A stretch of DNA of 64,000 nucleotides from Alphaproteobacteria bacterium 41-28 (lineage in GTDB: Bacteria; Pseudomonadota; Alphaproteobacteria; UBA9655), in contig MKUL01000036.1 in assembly GCA_001897795.1 (NCBI GenBank), forward strand, positions 26,545 to 90,544, read 5' to 3'. Made by a program: the position numbers and the translations under genes. Within the stretch, counting starts at the first letter, position 1, and every line of letters begins with the position of its first letter. The notes under the pieces were generated by a model. It did no database searches, was not told the origin of the DNA, and saw only the letters and a list, made by a program, of their open reading frames with translations. Positions 48,365-57,749 of the stretch are shown in pieces.

Positions 48365-49257
48365 TGGCAACGCTTAAGACACTGCGCGATCGCAGAAAAT
48401 CAGTTCAATCTACACAAAAGATTACCCTCGCCATGAAAATGGTTGCAGGGGCAAAGTTGCGCCGAGCTCAAGAGCATGTGGAAGCGGGTCGACCTTACGC
48501 TCATCAGATGCGGCAAATACTGCGAGATTTGGCTGTAAGTGCCCAAGCTCTAGAGTCTCCTCAACCTCTCTTGACAGGAACAGGTAAAACAGACACACAC
48601 CTCATCCTTGTCGCCACGTCTGATCGGGGTCTTTGTGGTCCTTTTAATTCATCTATCGTGCGTTACACTCGAAAATTGATTTCCTCTTCTCAAGATGAAG
48701 GCCAGGTCGTAAAACTTTTTTGTATCGGTCGTAAAGGGAAAGACATGCTCTCCAGGGAGTTTGGTCAATTGATTGTTGAATCATTTACAGAAATAGGTTT
48801 TCCGCGACTCCGTTTTCATGACGCCCAACATATTGCCGATAGTGTGCTTCAAATGTATGAAGATGGGCTTTTTGATATTTGTACAATCGTTTATAACCAT
48901 TTTAAATCAGCTATATCCCAAGAGGTTACGACGCAACAAATCATACCTGTAAAAGTTGAACCTCTTGAAAAAAAGACGACAGATGTGCAAACCGTAAAGG
49001 CAATTTATGAATATGAGCCTGATGAAGAAACCATTCTGGGTAAACTTCTGCCTCAAAATGTTGTCGTACAGATTTATGATGCTTTATTGGAGAATGCTGC
49101 AAGCGAACAAGGAGCGCGTATGACAGCGATGGATAGTGCCAGCCGTAACGCGGGTGATATCATTCGTAAGCTAACATTGACCTACAACAGGACACGTCAA
49201 GCTCATATTACACGTGAGCTGATTGAAATTATTTCTGGGGCTGAAGCCCTAAGCTGA
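48364..49257 (+). CDS. atpG: ATP synthase subunit gamma (F1)
   Basis: A 297-residue central-stalk subunit with the N-terminal helix TLRDRRKSVQSTQKITLAMKMVAGAKLRRAQ and the C-terminal helix EQGARMTAMDSASRNAGDIIRKLTLTYNRTRQAHITRELIEIISGAEAL. It starts in the atpA stop codon (TAATG), so the two are translationally coupled. Confidence 0.97.
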   Translation: MATLKTLRDRRKSVQSTQKITLAMKMVAGAKLRRAQEHVEAGRPYAHQMRQILRDLAVSAQALESPQPLLTGTGKTDTHLILVATSDRGLCGPFNSSIVRYTRKLISSSQDEGQVVKLFCIGRKGKDMLSREFGQLIVESFTEIGFPRLRFHDAQHIADSVLQMYEDGLFDICTIVYNHFKSAISQEVTTQQIIPVKVEPLEKKTTDVQTVKAIYEYEPDEETILGKLLPQNVVVQIYDALLENAASEQGARMTAMDSASRNAGDIIRKLTLTYNRTRQAHITRELIEIISGAEALS

Positions 49258-50700
<1,443 letters not shown>

Positions 50701-50704
50701 AAAC

Positions 50705-51121
50705 ATGGCAACCCTTCCCTTCACACTGGTTTCACCCGAAAAAGTGCTATTTGATCAAGAGGTGAGCATGGTTGTTATCCCAGGGTTAGAAGGCGATATT
50801 GGTGTTTTACCCCATCACGCTCCCCTTCTTACTCTTTTGCGTCCTGGAGTCGTAACAATATATGAAGAAGAAAAAGTTCTTGTGAGAATTTTTGTTGATG
50901 GTGGATTTTCTGAAGTGACGTCTGAAAGGTGCGTGGCTCTAATAACAGAGGGAAAACCTCTCAAAGCTCTTGACAAGGCCACTTTAGAAATTGAAATTAA
51001 AAATTTATTAGAAGATGTAGCTGACAGCAAAACGCCTGAGGAACGCAAAAAAGCAAACCAAGACTTAGAGATTGCTCGCGTTAAACTTATGGAAATCGTT
51101 AGCCATCAAAAAAGAGCTTAA
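50705..51121 (+). CDS. atpC: ATP synthase subunit epsilon (F1)
   Basis: A 138-residue subunit. The ATG at 50705 (MATLPFTLVSPEKVLFDQEV) starts four bases after atpD; an open frame extends into atpD but is not the gene. The beta-sandwich has GDIGVLPHHAPLLTLLRPG, and a C-terminal helical part with DKATLEIEIKNLLED follows. Last gene of the operon. Confidence 0.96.
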   Translation: MATLPFTLVSPEKVLFDQEVSMVVIPGLEGDIGVLPHHAPLLTLLRPGVVTIYEEEKVLVRIFVDGGFSEVTSERCVALITEGKPLKALDKATLEIEIKNLLEDVADSKTPEERKKANQDLEIARVKLMEIVSHQKRA

Positions 51122-51221
51122 TTATCAAAAAGGGGCTTAACTAACAATTAACCTTTCCTGTATAGTGTGGTCCATTATTAAGAGGCTTTCCTCAGGACTT
51201 TTAGATAAGAATGAAAAAACA

Positions 51222-52043
51222 ATGTCTGAGAAATGGAAATTTGAAGATATAGACTGGTCTTTATTTGACCCTCAAAAGGTAAAGCCAGAAATCTTACGTG
51301 TCATCAAAGCGGGAAGTGTGATCGAGTATAATAGTTCGGATTACGAACTTTATCTTAAAGGTGTTTTTAGAGGTGATGAGGATTTCAATAGGGAAATTGA
51401 GAGCTGGTCAAAGGACGAAGTTAAACATGGGAAGGTACTTGCAGAATGGATCAAACTCGCTGATCCTAGCTTTGACTTTGAAGAACGTTTTAAAGCTTAT
51501 GTCAAAGGCTTTCCTATTGACGTTGAGGCCACGGAATCCATCAGAGGATCTCGTGCATCAGAGCTTCTCACACGCTGTATGATTGAAATTGGAACAAGTA
51601 CTTTTTATACGGCTGTGAAAGATGCGACAGAAGAGCCCCTCTTAAAGCAAATCTGTAAAAAAATTGCTGCTGATGAATTAAGGCATTACAAGTTGTTTTA
51701 CAAGCACCTCCAGCGCTATCAAAGCCAAGAGCGATTGAACCTTTTTAGACGCTTTAAAGTTACGATGAGCCGCCTTCTTGAAGATCAGGATGATGAGCTT
51801 CCCTTTGCTTACTATATCGCTAACAATGAAACTGTTCCCTATAGTCGTCATTATTATACCCAAGCTTATGGAAAGGCCGTCTATAGTTTATATCAGAAAA
51901 ACCATGTGAATAGCGGTGCTTCCTTCTTTTGTAAAGCGATTGGCATTAATCCTCAAGGATGGATTTCAAAGTTCCTAGCCTTTGTGATTTTTAAGGTCCT
52001 CTCCTCAAAAGCAGTCAATTATGCTAAGGCAATGGGGGCTTAG
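51222..52043 (+). CDS. Ferritin-like diiron domain protein
   Basis: A 273-residue protein, start at 51222 (MSEKWKFED). Two ExxH-type motifs expected of a diiron four-helix bundle are seen: IEYNSSDYELY with KDEVKHGKVLAEW in the first half, and IEIGTSTFYTAV with AADELRHYKLFYKHL in the second. The C-terminal part is unknown. It might act in oxidative-stress defence or as an oxidase; the substrate is not clear. It follows the atp operon by about 100 bases and probably has its own promoter. Confidence 0.75.
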   Translation: MSEKWKFEDIDWSLFDPQKVKPEILRVIKAGSVIEYNSSDYELYLKGVFRGDEDFNREIESWSKDEVKHGKVLAEWIKLADPSFDFEERFKAYVKGFPIDVEATESIRGSRASELLTRCMIEIGTSTFYTAVKDATEEPLLKQICKKIAADELRHYKLFYKHLQRYQSQERLNLFRRFKVTMSRLLEDQDDELPFAYYIANNETVPYSRHYYTQAYGKAVYSLYQKNHVNSGASFFCKAIGINPQGWISKFLAFVIFKVLSSKAVNYAKAMGA

Positions 52044-52078
52044 ATTGTTCGATAATCACACAAATTAAAAATAGGGGT

Positions 52079-52151
52079 GGAGTAGGTACTGACAACTGAC
52101 AGAACTGACAAACCTCATTGCAGAGGACTTTTGTCAATTGTCAGTTCCTCC
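52079..52151. repeat. TGACAACTGACA palindromic repeat, copy 1
   Basis: ACTGACAACTGACA on the left and TGTCAATTGTCAGT on the right form an imperfect hairpin with GGAG/CTCC ends. The same repeat occurs in better form at 52991-53056. It abuts the outer arm of the nuclease element. Confidence 0.65.
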
Positions 52152-52179
52152 TGCCAAACTTCTTATAAACCCCCTGAAA

Positions 52180-52626
52180 GTGTCATCCTTGGCAAAAAAT
52201 GCTTTGCCCTTGCGAATGCATGGGCATTAGCAATTTCTTGGCCGAGGATCCCTTTATGAGCAAATAGTTTCCCACAAATCTTTCCATTGAGGATTAAGCT
52301 CTTCTATCAAGCGTATTTTCCAGTCTCTTTTCCAGTGCTTTAGTGTTTTTTCTCTTTGGAGAGCATTGTGAACATAATCAAAGACTTCAAAATGAACGAG
52401 CCTCTTAATTTTGTATTTTTTAGTAAACCCATCTGTGAGCTCGTTTTTATGTTCATAGACACGTCGAATTAAATTATTTGTGATTCCTATGTAAAGCGTT
52501 CCTTTGGATTTGTTTGTCATTATGTAAACAAAATATTCCATTAAGACTATCTCAAAATGGATCCTCGGCCAAGAAATGCAAGTTGTTTTCCCTTGGAAAA
52601 CAAGCATTTCTTGCCAAGGATGACAC
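52180..52626. mobile_element. GIY-YIG nuclease element with nested inverted repeats
   Basis: The ends are GTGTCATCCTT and AAGGATGACAC. Each end is a palindromic unit of about 70 bp (TTGGCAAAAAATGCTT on the left, the related CTTGCCAAGGATGACAC end on the right). The two units are inverted: a perfect 18-bp inner repeat, TTTCTTGGCCGAGGATCC at 52234-52251 and its complement at 52559-52576, flanks the nuclease gene. Outside the element, about 27 bases on each side (52153-52179 and 52627-52653) are also inverted repeats with three mismatches, so the whole unit sits in a pre-existing hairpin. A gene-less relative is at 58460-58625. Confidence 0.8.
52254..52541 (-). CDS. GIY-YIG nuclease family protein (UPF0213/YhbQ-like) inside a palindromic element
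   Basis: A 95-residue single-domain protein. The ATG at 52541 (MEYFVYIMTNKSKG) fits homologues; the open frame continues to 52607 but that part is repeat DNA. GIY-YIG landmarks: Y6 in YFVYI, Y17-G19 in LYIGITNN, R27 and H31 in RRVYEHK, E64 in LQREKTLKHW, and the family ending LIEELNPQWKDLW. All catalytic residues are present. The gene lies 2 bases from the left inner repeat and 17 from the right one, with almost no other DNA, so nuclease and repeats appear to be one unit. The nuclease may nick or cut at the palindromes to mobilise them; this is inference. Confidence 0.9.
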   Translation of the reverse strand: MEYFVYIMTNKSKGTLYIGITNNLIRRVYEHKNELTDGFTKKYKIKRLVHFEVFDYVHNALQREKTLKHWKRDWKIRLIEELNPQWKDLWETICS

Positions 52627-52990
52627 TTTCAGGGGGTTCATAAGGAGTTTGGTAAGGAATTGTCACTTCTGCTTATAAAATTGGATCATTCTTGCAATCG
52701 AAGTTTTCGTGAAACCTCTCCCATATTCCTGAGTTAATTGTTGCGACAGTGTCACGACAATCCTTTCCATAATCCGCGGCGGTCAAATGTTTCCAGCATT
52801 TGCCCGTCGCGTCATCTCGTGTGAGATAACCTTTTAAGGTTAATCTTTTATTTTATGGCAATCAAGGAAAAAATTTAATCAACTTTTACATATCCCTGAG
52901 TGAATGCATACATCACAAGTTATACAAAATAGATAAATAAACCAGATATTTTTATTTTCTTGATTGGTATTACAGAATTTGAAAATAAGG

Positions 52991-53056
52991 GCGGGGTACG
53001 AACTGACAACTGACAGATTCGATTCAAAATGAATATGTCAGTTGTCAGTTCCTCCT
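52991..53056. repeat. TGACAACTGACA palindromic repeat, copy 2
   Basis: AACTGACAACTGACA (53001-53015) and TGTCAGTTGTCAGTT (53036-53050) are perfect 15-bp inverted repeats with a 20-base loop, followed by CCTCCTGAAGGCG and seven T. It shares stem and CCTCCTG flank with copy 1. It lies beyond the 3' end of the subtilase gene. Confidence 0.75.
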
Positions 53057-53115
53057 GAAGGCGTTTTTTTAAAAATCTGGGAACACTATAATATTTCCCC
53101 ATTAGTTAAGAGGTA

Positions 53116-54114
53116 TTAAATCGTTTTTCCCTGCTCAAGAGCGGATTTTAGATTCACAATACCTGCGCCAAAATAAACTCTGGACAGATCCTTTCCATCT
53201 AACGAGACTTTTCGCGCAGATATTAAGAGAAGTCGGGCGATGTCTTCGGCTTGAAGATGGGAAAAAGCTTGTTTTAGAAGACTCGCAGCTCCAACAACCA
53301 TCGGGGCTGCCATGGATGTTCCTGATTTTTCACCAAAATATCCACCTGTAATGGTTGACTTAATGTGATCACCGGGAGCTGTGATAAAATACGCTTGAGC
53401 TGTCCCAAAAGAACTGTTCCCTGGATAATTACTAAACTCAGCTAGGGTTTCTGTCCCATTTTTATAGGAGGAAGCTCCAGCTAAAAGGAGGCGTGATTCC
53501 ATCAGAGGGTCATGTGCCAACTCAACAAGACTTGCTGTGTAAGCATTTTGCATTAAAGGGGTCCCTTCATTTCCGGCAGCTATAACAATCAGTTTTCCAG
53601 CTTTGGCAAGTTGGGTCATAGCTGAACGGACGTTGGGGCTCATCTCTCGTCCCGTGTGACTTAAGCGCATAGAAATATTTACAATGTGAGCCGGACTTGA
53701 GGCGGCTATCTGAAGGGCTTTCACAAAAGCTTGATCTCCCCCAAAACCACCTACTTTAATGGGGATAATGTTAACCTGAGGAGCCAGACTTGAGATAATC
53801 CCTGTCACATGTGTTCCATGACTTTCAAACGCATAGTGACCATTTTCAAAAATAAATGTTTCAGAAGCATCCCGCACTTTATTATTTGTATTATACCGAT
53901 AAGGACTTATCTGATCTTTTAGAAAGGCGTGGGAATGATCAAACCCTTCATCAATGATGGCGACAACAACCCCTTTCCCATCCAAATGTTGCTCATGAGC
54001 ATGGGGAACTTCAATCACTGTCTGAGGCGAAAATGAAACCTCTTTCCAAACTTTTTGACAAAAAAAGCCCAGGAACGTTAGGCAACATAATCCATAGATA
54101 AAACGATTCAACAT
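53116..54114 (-). CDS. Subtilisin-like serine protease (S8 family)
   Basis: A 332-residue secreted or membrane-anchored protease. The ATG at 54114 has GAGG upstream and opens a hydrophobic segment (FIYGLCCLTFLGFF). Catalytic Asp55 is in VVVAIIDEGFD, His99 in ESHGTHVTGI and Ser in KSGTSMAAPMVV; the oxyanion Asn is in VIAAGNEG. The absence of a long propeptide between the leader and the catalytic domain is unusual for S8 enzymes. It lies in a repeat-rich neighbourhood and is probably transcribed alone. Confidence 0.92.
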   Translation of the reverse strand: MLNRFIYGLCCLTFLGFFCQKVWKEVSFSPQTVIEVPHAHEQHLDGKGVVVAIIDEGFDHSHAFLKDQISPYRYNTNNKVRDASETFIFENGHYAFESHGTHVTGIISSLAPQVNIIPIKVGGFGGDQAFVKALQIAASSPAHIVNISMRLSHTGREMSPNVRSAMTQLAKAGKLIVIAAGNEGTPLMQNAYTASLVELAHDPLMESRLLLAGASSYKNGTETLAEFSNYPGNSSFGTAQAYFITAPGDHIKSTITGGYFGEKSGTSMAAPMVVGAASLLKQAFSHLQAEDIARLLLISARKVSLDGKDLSRVYFGAGIVNLKSALEQGKTI

Positions 54115-54425
54115 ACAATTCCTCGGTACTCTTACCTCTTTTAAAATGGGGATTCTTTTGAAGAAAAACAAGTAGAATTATTAATTTGACTTATCACCCG
54201 ACATTCACAAAATCGTCATTGCGATCACATCTTCGCACGAAATACTAAGGTGGAGAAGCAATCTAGGATAAATACTTATTCTACTACCACTGGATTTGCA
54301 TTTTTTCTTTGGATATGCAAAATTGCATGTAAGGGATGCAAAGAACATTATGGTTTGTTGGAATTTATTGTGTGAGAGTTAAAGCAATAACAAATTTTTA
54401 AAAAATTAAAAGAAAAGAGGGAGAA
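54115..54425. other. Intergenic region with a CGTCATTGCGA dispersed repeat
   Basis: Between the divergent subtilase and MFS genes. The block 54213-54268 begins CGTCATTGCGATCACATCTT and ends GAAGCAATCTAG, matching the pattern of a repeat common in Rickettsiales- and Holosporales-type genomes (CGTCATTGCGAG...GAAGCAATC). The two ends form a partial inverted repeat. Promoters for both genes should also be here; none is clear. Confidence 0.5.
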
Positions 54426-55724
54426 ATGCAAACTGTAGGTAATTTACAAAAAAATTTTCTTTATTTTAGGATTCTTCCCGCAACAGTCATGGGAAATGCA
54501 CTAGAATTTTTTGACTTTACAATATACGCAATATTTGCGGTAACGATCGGAAAGACTTTTTTCCCACTTGAAAACGCGACGGCTTCTTTGATTGCAAGCT
54601 GGGGAACGTTTGCCGTTGGCTTCCTCATGAGGCCTCTTGGAGCTCTTTTATTTGGATACCTTGGCGATAAGTATGGACGTAAATGTTCTCTCGGTGGCAC
54701 AATTCTCTTAACCGGACTTCCAACTCTTGTGATTGGCATCTTACCGGGATATGAACAATTGGGCATCATAGCGCCTCTTATTCTCATTTTATGTCGTCTA
54801 TTACAGGGACTCTGCACAGGAGGAGAATATAATGGAGCGGCCATCTTTGCCCTCGAACATTTTAGGAAGATAAAGCCAGGAACTGTTGGCGGAATGATAA
54901 CCGCCTCTTGTGTCATTGGAGCTTTGCTAGCAACCTTTTCTGGTTTTTTGATTTCCAACTATGGGTCTGATTGGATGTGGAGGCTTCCTTTTATTTTTGG
55001 TGCTTTTATAAGCTTAATTGGATTTATTATTCGTTATTATATGGATGAAACTCCCGAATTTTCTGCTTTACAGACAAAAAATGAAGTAAGAAATATCCCT
55101 CTTCGAACCATTTATACGTCTTATCCAACAAGCTCCTTATTATCCTTTATGGTTGGCAGCTTGAATGGTGCTCTTTCTTATACTTTATTTGGATTTCTTA
55201 ATATGTATATGTCTAAATATCTAGGCCTCGAGCAAGCCGTTGCTATGAAGTACAATCTTTTGGGATTGTCATTTTTCATGTTTTTCTCACCTTTGGCCGG
55301 CTACTTTCTTGACAGAGTCGGTGGGGAAAAAGCTATGAAGATTGCTGGATGCGGTGTTTTAGGGGGCAGCATCCCTGTCTTTTTCTTACTCCAAACACTG
55401 GATCCTTTTTTTATTTTGTTAGGGCAAGCCCTTCTTGGAGTTCTTACTGCGGGAATTGCGGGAGCAGGTCATGGATTTATGCAGGGCCTTTTCCCAACTC
55501 AAACGCGGTACAGAGGTATTTCTATTAATTTCTGTTTAGGAATGGCTTTGTGTGGGGGAACGGCACCTCTGCTTCTTACCTATCTTATTGAGTCGCGTCA
55601 TCTCAGTTTGTATGCACCTTCTCTCTACTTGATAAGCATTTCTTCTGCATTTCTGATCTGTATACTCTTTTTATCAAAGAAAGTGTATAATGAAAAAAGT
55701 TTGGAATTCTCTTACTCCAAGTAA
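54426..55724 (+). CDS. MFS transporter of the proline/betaine (ProP-like) group
   Basis: A 432-residue permease with twelve hydrophobic segments. Features of the metabolite:proton symporter group: MGNALEFFDFTIYAIFA at helix 1, FLMRPLGALLFGYLGDKYGRK at loop 2-3, and GLCTGGEYNGAAIF at helix 4. Substrate unknown; ATP/osmolyte or amino-acid uptake in intracellular bacteria uses this group. A strong site (GAGGGAG) precedes the ATG. Followed after 33 bases by the LuxR-like gene, probably one transcript. Confidence 0.88.
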   Translation: MQTVGNLQKNFLYFRILPATVMGNALEFFDFTIYAIFAVTIGKTFFPLENATASLIASWGTFAVGFLMRPLGALLFGYLGDKYGRKCSLGGTILLTGLPTLVIGILPGYEQLGIIAPLILILCRLLQGLCTGGEYNGAAIFALEHFRKIKPGTVGGMITASCVIGALLATFSGFLISNYGSDWMWRLPFIFGAFISLIGFIIRYYMDETPEFSALQTKNEVRNIPLRTIYTSYPTSSLLSFMVGSLNGALSYTLFGFLNMYMSKYLGLEQAVAMKYNLLGLSFFMFFSPLAGYFLDRVGGEKAMKIAGCGVLGGSIPVFFLLQTLDPFFILLGQALLGVLTAGIAGAGHGFMQGLFPTQTRYRGISINFCLGMALCGGTAPLLLTYLIESRHLSLYAPSLYLISISSAFLICILFLSKKVYNEKSLEFSYSK

Positions 55725-55757
55725 TGCACTTTAGGTAAAGAACGAGGAGATAACTCA

Positions 55758-56276
55758 ATGAAAGATGAAGATAGGTGTGGAAATGGATATATTAAAATGA
55801 CATTTTACGAACTTGAAAAACTCGGCATTACTTATTTTAGTTACGGTATTATGGCACATGGGAATGTGTTAAATGTTATTTTCTCGAATGAGGAATGGGG
55901 AAGCCGCTACCAAAAAAACCACTATGAAAGAACAGATCCTCTCGTTCAGGGAGTTACACACTCTAATCTTCCTTTAATCATTTGGGATGCATTACATCCT
56001 TATGGAAAAGAGCGAAAAATCATGACGGAAAGAAATGAAATATGTGGACTTAAATCGGGACTAACAGTTGGGATCAAAAACAATCAAATTACTGAAATTA
56101 TAGCCTTAGGGGCACAAATCTCTCCTCACGAGTTTTATAGCCTATTGAATGAGGAAAAATACATAAAAGAAATTCAGAATATTGTTAAAAAATTTTACGC
56201 CTTACACAAAGAAGAATTACAAAAAAAGAAATCTATTCTTAAAGTCAAAAATAATATCTCATCATTTCTTCTTTAA
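55758..56276 (+). CDS. Orphan autoinducer-binding (LuxR N-terminal-like) protein without HTH
   Basis: A 172-residue protein. The region ITYFSYGIMAHG, then SNEEWGSRYQ, ERTDPLVQGV and PLIIWDALH follows the AHL-binding domain pattern. W47, Y51, D60 and W76 correspond to the invariant TraR residues W57, Y61, D70 and W85, with spacings of 4, 9 and 16 (TraR 4, 9 and 15). There is no C-terminal LuxR helix-turn-helix; the tail is a Lys-rich helix. A stand-alone signal-binding protein could act as a sensor partner, decoy, or receptor for host or neighbour signals. Its 3' end overlaps the convergent def gene by 32 bases. Confidence 0.7.
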   Translation: MKDEDRCGNGYIKMTFYELEKLGITYFSYGIMAHGNVLNVIFSNEEWGSRYQKNHYERTDPLVQGVTHSNLPLIIWDALHPYGKERKIMTERNEICGLKSGLTVGIKNNQITEIIALGAQISPHEFYSLLNEEKYIKEIQNIVKKFYALHKEELQKKKSILKVKNNISSFLL

Positions 56277-56820
56277 ACCCAAACGTACTAATATCTTTCA
56301 TTCTCTGAGGATATAAAATTCCATTAAGATGATCACATTCATGTTGCACCACCCTTGCATGGAATCCATGGGCAATTCTCTTTTCTTCTTCACCATTTTT
56401 GTTAAGAAATCTATATTCGATAGAATGATATCTTGGAACTTCACCCAAAAAACCTGGCAAGGAGAGACAACTCTCTCTTCCCATTTTTATCTCATCAGAT
56501 AAAGGGGTGATGGATGGGTTAATCATAACTGTCCAAGGAACACCTTCAGGATCGTATTCAGGTGTTAATTCGTAAGCTGGGTTATCTGTTGTTTTCAGGA
56601 TTCTAAAAATAACGATTTGCAATGATGAAAAAACCTGGGGTGCTGCTAAGCCGCTGCAATTCATGTAATTTACGGTGGCCTCCATATCCTGAATGAGATT
56701 CCTTATCATAGGATCAAAAGGATTTTCTACTCTTTTTGAAATTTCCCTCAAAATGGGATGCCCCATGCGAGCAATTTTCAGTATTTTCCCCGAGTTAATC
56801 ATAAAATCCTCATTAATCAT
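56245..56820 (-). CDS. def: Peptide deformylase
   Basis: A 191-residue metalloenzyme removing the formyl group of nascent proteins. The three motifs are NCSGLAAPQVF, ESCLSLPG (the first Gly of EGCLS replaced by Ser) and HECDHLNGILYP. The Gly-to-Ser change is seen in some divergent homologues. The start overlaps the upstream regulator stop by four bases (ATGA), an unusual partner for def, which is normally followed by fmt. It could be a second, specialised deformylase of the genome. Confidence 0.92.
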   Translation of the reverse strand: MINEDFMINSGKILKIARMGHPILREISKRVENPFDPMIRNLIQDMEATVNYMNCSGLAAPQVFSSLQIVIFRILKTTDNPAYELTPEYDPEGVPWTVMINPSITPLSDEIKMGRESCLSLPGFLGEVPRYHSIEYRFLNKNGEEEKRIAHGFHARVVQHECDHLNGILYPQRMKDISTFGFKEEMMRYYF

Positions 56821-57488
56821 GAAAATGATCTATGCCATAGAATAGGAGCAGCTGAAATAATTTTAACCGAATGTTCCCTCAAAGGCACCTTTTTTGCATT
56901 TAGATTAATCGCACCTATGCTATAAGTTTCATAATCTGTTCCTCTATACAGTTGTCTAACTAACATTTTCCCATTTGAAAGCTCTACAATGCATTTTTTA
57001 TCAATGGCTTCCTTGAGAGATGGCCCCATATACTTAATTCCCCCTACGTAATCACCTTCTTCATAAAAGGGAAGCATCGCATCATCTTTTACAATGGTTA
57101 CAACTGCCCCTTCATTCAGTGTAATAAACGTTGAAACTTCCCTAGCTACTTTGAGATTTTTTTCTAAGGTGATTACGGGCTCAGACGGATTTACTTTAAT
57201 TTCCTCAGATATTTCTTTAAAAGGACAAGGCGAAATACCTTTGCCTTCCCTGAGCCACTCTTCAGAACAATAAATTCCAACTTCTCTTAAAATGTCGACA
57301 AGCCTCTTGGCACCTTTTAGAGTGAGAGGATTTTTTCCACGTTCCCAGGCTTCAAGTGTCGCAAGGGGAAAACCAAATTTATTACAGAATGTCTTTCTTT
57401 CTGAGTAACCAGCTATGCTTCGTGCGGCTTTAATGCGTTGTGATATTTTTTTCCTAGCGTTTACAGTATCTTTCTCTATGTCGGCCAT
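56817..57488 (-). CDS. XRE-type regulator with a degenerate S24 (LexA-like) domain
   Basis: A 223-residue protein with an N-terminal helix-turn-helix (RIKAARSIAGYSERKTFC and TLEAWERGKNPLTLKGAKRL) and a C-terminal LexA/CI-type fold. The usual catalytic GDSM is DDAM (A137) and the catalytic Lys position is Arg (R178 in MLVRQLYRG), so self-cleavage is not expected; the fold is probably used for ligand or protein sensing. It is cotranscribed with def. Divergent to the GNAT-like gene, it likely binds the intergenic region. Confidence 0.8.
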   Translation of the reverse strand: MADIEKDTVNARKKISQRIKAARSIAGYSERKTFCNKFGFPLATLEAWERGKNPLTLKGAKRLVDILREVGIYCSEEWLREGKGISPCPFKEISEEIKVNPSEPVITLEKNLKVAREVSTFITLNEGAVVTIVKDDAMLPFYEEGDYVGGIKYMGPSLKEAIDKKCIVELSNGKMLVRQLYRGTDYETYSIGAINLNAKKVPLREHSVKIISAAPILWHRSFS

Positions 57489-57710
57489 AAGCTCCTAACC
57501 CTGTTTCAAGCCACTCTTTTTAAAATACGAAAATAACATATTTAAGAATTGTCACCTTATTTTATATGTGCTAATCATATAAAATTCTCTCCTTAACTTT
57601 TATCCTATTTATTAGGAAGGGATTGAAAGAAAACCCTCTAAAGGCTACTATTAGGGATTTTATATATCAAGTTTTAAAAAAAGTCTATTTCCCTTTTAAG
57701 TCCTTTATTG

Positions 57711-57737
57711 AGTTGACGTCCAACTGTTTAATCAACT
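57711..57737 (+). promoter_or_regulatory. Inverted repeat upstream of the GNAT-like gene
   Basis: AGTTGA (57711-57716) and TCAACT (57732-57737) with a 15-base gap end just before the GAGGGAG ribosome site; GTTG-ACGTC-CAAC (57712-57724) is nested inside. The site is in the divergent promoter region shared with the XRE regulator, so it is a candidate operator. Confidence 0.35.
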
Positions 57738-57749
57738 GAGGGAGATTTT

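Noticed and set aside
52920..53102. 60-residue minus-strand open frame over the second TGACAACTGACA repeat
   Set aside because: It encodes the palindrome in both arms and has no ribosome site or family.
54461..54958. 165-residue minus-strand open frame antisense to the MFS gene
   Set aside because: Shadow frame within a clear transporter gene.
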